Shown in pieces: positions 61,547 through 64,000 of a stretch of DNA of 64,000 nt. The stretch is from RGIG8244 sp045592785 (GTDB taxonomy: Bacteria; Verrucomicrobiota; Lentisphaeria; Victivallales; UBA1829). Each line of letters begins with the position of its first letter. Positions within the stretch are counted from its first letter, which is position 1. The translations under genes and the position numbers were made by a program. The stretch is from contig JAZNVL010000038.1 of NCBI GenBank assembly GCA_045592785.1, forward strand, positions 14,540 to 78,539, read 5' to 3'. The notes under the pieces are model-generated. The model had not been told where the DNA came from and ran no database searches. It saw nothing but the letters and a program-made list of their open reading frames with translations.

Positions 61547-62614
61547 ATGAAATGCAACGTCATCGCCCGCGGGATCATCGATCCCGATGCCACTTATCAG
61601 GGGTGGCCCACTGTACTGCTTACCAGGAACAATACGCTCGTTGTCGGGTGTTCCGGAGACCGTCTGGGACACGTCTGCCCTTACGGCAGAGCGCAGATCT
61701 ACCGTTCCGAAGACTTCGGTAAGACCTGGGAGGGACCGCAGAAGATCTCCAACGGCCCGTTGGATGACCGTGATGTGGGACTTTGTCAGGCGGCGGACGG
61801 CTCCATTTTCGCGGGGTATTTCACCAGTGTTTTCGGGTTTTACTGGTGCGATGATGATAACGAGATCAGCGATAAAGTCACGATCAAAGACATGAAAGAT
61901 AATCTGGGCTTCTGGGCTCGCCGTTCCTTTGATGACGGCAAGACCTGGACCGAAAGATTTTCCATCCCCGTGTTCAGCTGTCATGGTCCCACACTGCTTT
62001 CCGATGGAACCATGCTGTACGCCGGACCGGAACACCCCAAAAAATATGTGTCTATCCTCGGCGGGATGGCGAAACGCGCTTCCACTTCTGTCGCCCGTTC
62101 CACGGATAACGGTCAGACCTGGGAACTGATTGCGAAAATCCCGATCCCGGAAGACCAGACGGCGGAAAAAATGTGTGAAATGCACATGGTGGAAGCGGCG
62201 GACGGGACCATTATCATGCACATCCGCAATCACAATGGCGGTTACGGCACCATCTGGCAGTGCGAATCCAAGGATAAGGGCGTGACCTGGACTGTGCCCC
62301 ATTACGTTTCCTGCGGGTTCCCCTCGTTCCTGACCCGGCTTTCCGATGGCCGGTTGATGATGAGTGTTTCCTGGCGGGAAGTTCCCTACGGGATCCGTGC
62401 GCGTATTTCGGAAGATAACGGCAAGACCTGGGGCGAAGAGATCATCCTTCACGATACGGCGGAATTCGGCGATCTTGGTTATCCCACCACGATGGAATTG
62501 CCGGACCACACATTCTTCACGGTCTGGTACGAATACATCGGCATTGCCTATCATCCGGATGGCGTGGCATATTCCAAGTCCATCCTGCGTTATCTCAACT
62601 GGAGTTTAAGCTGA
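61547..62614 (+). CDS. Asp-box (sialidase-like) beta-propeller protein, copy 1
   Basis: The 355-residue protein has repeated Asp-box motifs of the SxDxGxTW type: SEDFGKTWEGP, SFDDGKTWTER, STDNGQTWELI, KDKGVTWTVP and SEDNGKTWGEE, marking a six-bladed propeller like sialidases. It has no signal peptide and lacks the FRIP motif with its arginine typical of GH33 sialidases, so activity on sialic acid is unproven. AAGGTG lies upstream of the ATG at 61547, which is preferred to GTG at 61541. It is a close paralogue of the gene at 62770, and both lie in the glycan cluster. Confidence 0.85.
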   Translation: MKCNVIARGIIDPDATYQGWPTVLLTRNNTLVVGCSGDRLGHVCPYGRAQIYRSEDFGKTWEGPQKISNGPLDDRDVGLCQAADGSIFAGYFTSVFGFYWCDDDNEISDKVTIKDMKDNLGFWARRSFDDGKTWTERFSIPVFSCHGPTLLSDGTMLYAGPEHPKKYVSILGGMAKRASTSVARSTDNGQTWELIAKIPIPEDQTAEKMCEMHMVEAADGTIIMHIRNHNGGYGTIWQCESKDKGVTWTVPHYVSCGFPSFLTRLSDGRLMMSVSWREVPYGIRARISEDNGKTWGEEIILHDTAEFGDLGYPTTMELPDHTFFTVWYEYIGIAYHPDGVAYSKSILRYLNWSLS

Positions 62615-62647
62615 CAGAATAATCTGTCATTCAGCCCCTGTTTTTTT
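62612..62647 (+). terminator. Possible terminator between the two Asp-box genes
   Basis: TGACAGA (62612-62618) pairs with TCTGTCA (62623-62629), starting at the stop codon of the first gene, and a run of seven T follows at 62641-62647. The T run is 11 bases from the stem, so efficiency is uncertain. Confidence 0.45.
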
Positions 62648-62678
62648 CGGAAAACATGAAATTTTTTTACGTTTTTTG

Positions 62679-62707
62679 TTTGCATTTTTGTTTTTTACAA
62701 TTATAGT
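62679..62707 (+). promoter_or_regulatory. Predicted promoter of the second Asp-box gene
   Basis: TTGCAT (62679-62684) and TATAGT (62702-62707) are 17 bases apart. The boxes are identical to those before the first copy, so the duplication seems to include the promoter. Confidence 0.6.
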
Positions 62708-62769
62708 ATTCCCAAATGCAAACGAATTGCATTCAAATATAACTATACAAAGTATCGAAGGAAACATTT

Positions 62770-63804
62770 ATGAATATCAGAGAGATCTCCACCGGGATCG
62801 TCGATCCCAATGCCGCTTATCAGGGGTGGCCCACGCTGCTTTTGACAAAAAACAATACCCTTATCGCCGGATGTTCCGGAGAACGCAAAGGCCATATCTG
62901 CCCTTACGGCAGAGTGCAGATCTACCGTTCCTCTGACTTCGGTAAGAGCTGGGAAGGACCGCAGAAGATCTCCAACGGCCCTCTGGATGACCGGGATGCC
63001 GGACTTTGTCAGGCGGCGGATGGCTCCATTTTTGCGGGTTACTTCACCAGTGTCGCAGGGCTTTTCTGGTGCGACGATGAGAACGAAGTCAGTGATAAAG
63101 TCACGGTCAAAGATCTGAAAGATCATCTGGGCTTCTGGGCGCGCCGTTCCTTTGATGACGGCAAAACCTGGGATAAACCGTTTATGATCCCCGTATTCAG
63201 CTGTCATGGTCCCACCGTGCTTTCCGACGGTACCATGCTGATCGCGGGCCCGGAACACGATCCGAAAATCTCCGCTATTTCCGGCGGATGCCGGGCACGC
63301 CTTTCCACCTCTGTCGCACGGTCCACCGATAACGGGCAGACCTGGGAAGTGATCGCGAAAATTCCGGTTCCCGAAGGACAGGATCACAATCAATTCCATG
63401 AGATCCACATGGTGGAAGCGGCGGACAGCACCGTGCTTCTGCACATCCGCAATCACAATGACCGCGGTTCCATCTGGCAGAGCGAATCCACGGATAAGGG
63501 CGTGACCTGGACCGTGCCCCATCATGTTGCCGACGGGATGCCTTCCTTCCTGACCCGTCTTTCCGATGGACGTCTGCTCATGACGGTTTCCTGGCGGAAT
63601 GAACCCTGCGGGATCCGGGCGCATATTTCGGAAGACAACGGCAAGACCTGGGGAGAAGAGATCGTAGTTTACGATCAGGGATTATCCTGGGATCTGGGGT
63701 ATCCCTCCACCGTGGAACTGCCGGACCATACCTTCTTCACACTCTGGTATGAATACATTGGAGAACGCACCATTATGCGTTATCGTAATTGGACACTGGA
63801 ATAA
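62770..63804 (+). CDS. Asp-box (sialidase-like) beta-propeller protein, copy 2
   Basis: This 344-residue protein is colinear with copy 1 and very similar throughout (for example GWPTLLLTKNNTLIAGCSGER, SDFGKSWEGPQKISNGPLDD and SFDDGKTWDKP). Asp-box motifs are conserved: SSDFGKSW, SFDDGKTW, STDNGQTW, STDKGVTW, SEDNGKTW. It also lacks a signal peptide and the arginine-bearing FRIP motif. AAGGAAACATTT precedes the ATG. The tandem pair most likely arose by local duplication with later divergence, perhaps to different substrates. Confidence 0.86.
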   Translation: MNIREISTGIVDPNAAYQGWPTLLLTKNNTLIAGCSGERKGHICPYGRVQIYRSSDFGKSWEGPQKISNGPLDDRDAGLCQAADGSIFAGYFTSVAGLFWCDDENEVSDKVTVKDLKDHLGFWARRSFDDGKTWDKPFMIPVFSCHGPTVLSDGTMLIAGPEHDPKISAISGGCRARLSTSVARSTDNGQTWEVIAKIPVPEGQDHNQFHEIHMVEAADSTVLLHIRNHNDRGSIWQSESTDKGVTWTVPHHVADGMPSFLTRLSDGRLLMTVSWRNEPCGIRAHISEDNGKTWGEEIVVYDQGLSWDLGYPSTVELPDHTFFTLWYEYIGERTIMRYRNWTLE

Positions 63805-63833
63805 ACAAATCAAACTGTAAAGGAGTTTTCCCC

Positions 63834-64000
63834 ATGAGAAACACAGTGTGTTTTGCAGAAAGAAAGAATGAAAGAACGTCCCGTTTTACATTGATCGAAC
63901 TGCTGGTGAAAAGATCCCATCTCTGCTGTGATCGTGTTTATGGCAAAGAAGAAGGTTTTTCACCTGCCCATGGGCAGGTGAACCGATTCCGGTTCACCTG
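63834..64000 (+). CDS. Partial prepilin-like gene with interrupted FTLIELLV signal
   Basis: The frame starts at ATG 63834 with AAGGAG upstream, reads MRNTVCFAERKNERTSRFTL IELLV (19 then 5 residues) and goes straight on into KRSHLCCDRVYGKEEGF and SPAHGQVNRFRFT before the window edge. The normal hydrophobic VIAIIAIL continuation is absent here, so the first prepilin signal is broken by a Cys/His-containing insert whose end (RFRFT) begins to look like a second FT signal. The last two bases are TG, so the next residue cannot be the expected Leu in this frame. A 24-base perfect palindrome lies inside the insert. It is most likely a prepilin gene carrying an inserted repeat. Confidence 0.6.
   Translation, partial: MRNTVCFAERKNERTSRFTLIELLVKRSHLCCDRVYGKEEGFSPAHGQVNRFRFT
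63959..63982. repeat. 24-base perfect palindrome within the partial prepilin gene
   Basis: The halves TTCACCTGCCCA and TGGGCAGGTGAA are exact reverse complements with no loop. A partial copy, GGTTCACCTG, recurs at the window edge. It resembles a REP- or mobile-repeat-type element inserted in coding sequence. Only one full copy is visible in this window. Confidence 0.7.

Overview
The window looks like a chromosomal segment of an anaerobic, polysaccharide-degrading member of the Lentisphaerota (PVC group), most like Victivallis and its relatives. This is inference from gene content: prepilin-type proteins with an FTLIELLVVIAIIAIL signal next to large secreted DUF4838 proteins and Asp-box (sialidase-like) enzymes, a type III glutamine synthetase, a Planctomycetes/Lentisphaerae-style Ser/Thr kinase with DWG instead of DFG, an [FeFe]-hydrogenase maturase (HydF), and a lipid A-type acyltransferase showing a Gram-negative envelope. 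No rRNA, tRNA, CRISPR array, insertion sequence or phage gene was seen.

Layout. 1-1.2 kb: purM on the minus strand, overlapping an unidentified partial gene at the edge. 1.3-1.6 kb: RNase P RNA (rnpB). 1.6-2.0 kb: remnant of a phosphotriesterase-family gene. 2.2-9.4 kb: minus-strand nusA-infB-rbfA-nrnA-truB cluster ending in a 529-residue His-rich unknown protein. 9.7-11 kb: primary-type sigma70 factor. 11.1-15.6 kb: hexuronate genes uxaB-uxaA, a LacI-type regulator and an esterase-like hydrolase. 15.7-21.2 kb: NagD-like phosphatase, HU/IHF protein, LpxL-like acyltransferase, rpe, a radical-SAM/MnmC-methyltransferase fusion and a YgjP-like metalloprotein. 21.2-26.1 kb: hydF, a catalytically degenerate HypF homologue and a TPR-like exported protein in one coupled unit. 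26.2-31.6 kb: MFS transporter, smpB, dnaJ, grpE, mcsB, mcsA. 31.8-38.2 kb: FAD oxidoreductase, small membrane protein, uxaC, nagB, AraC regulator, Gfo/Idh/MocA oxidoreductase. 38.2-42.1 kb: Sel1-repeat protein and two PilT ATPases. 42.3-50.5 kb: GDPD phosphodiesterase, atypical kinase, Zn-ribbon rhomboid protease, glnN, and a divergent GAF-AAA+ activator without its GAFTGA loop. 50.5-53.9 kb: GH78-like enzyme, AraC regulator, rhodanese lipoprotein. 54-64 kb: accessory glycan cluster of two DUF4838 proteins, two prepilin-like proteins and two tandem Asp-box proteins.

How it fits together. uxaC, uxaB and uxaA make the galacturonate-to-2-keto-3-deoxygluconate route. With the GH78-like enzyme and the DUF4838 proteins (whose N-terminal region resembles that of alpha-glucuronidases) this suggests growth on pectin- or mucilage-like glycans rich in rhamnose and uronic acid; nagB and the Asp-box proteins suggest use of amino sugar or host glycans too. 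Many genes are preceded by one promoter pattern, TTGCAA (or TTGCAT) - 16/17 nt - TATATT (or TATAGT), which helped choose start codons.

The strongest candidates for something undescribed are the radical-SAM/MnmC(m) fusion (a possible one-polypeptide tRNA wobble-uridine enzyme), the HypF homologue that has lost almost every catalytic residue but is coupled to hydF, the GAFTGA-less activator facing glnN, and the pilin/DUF4838/Asp-box cluster with its odd truncated prepilin and perfect palindrome at the right edge.
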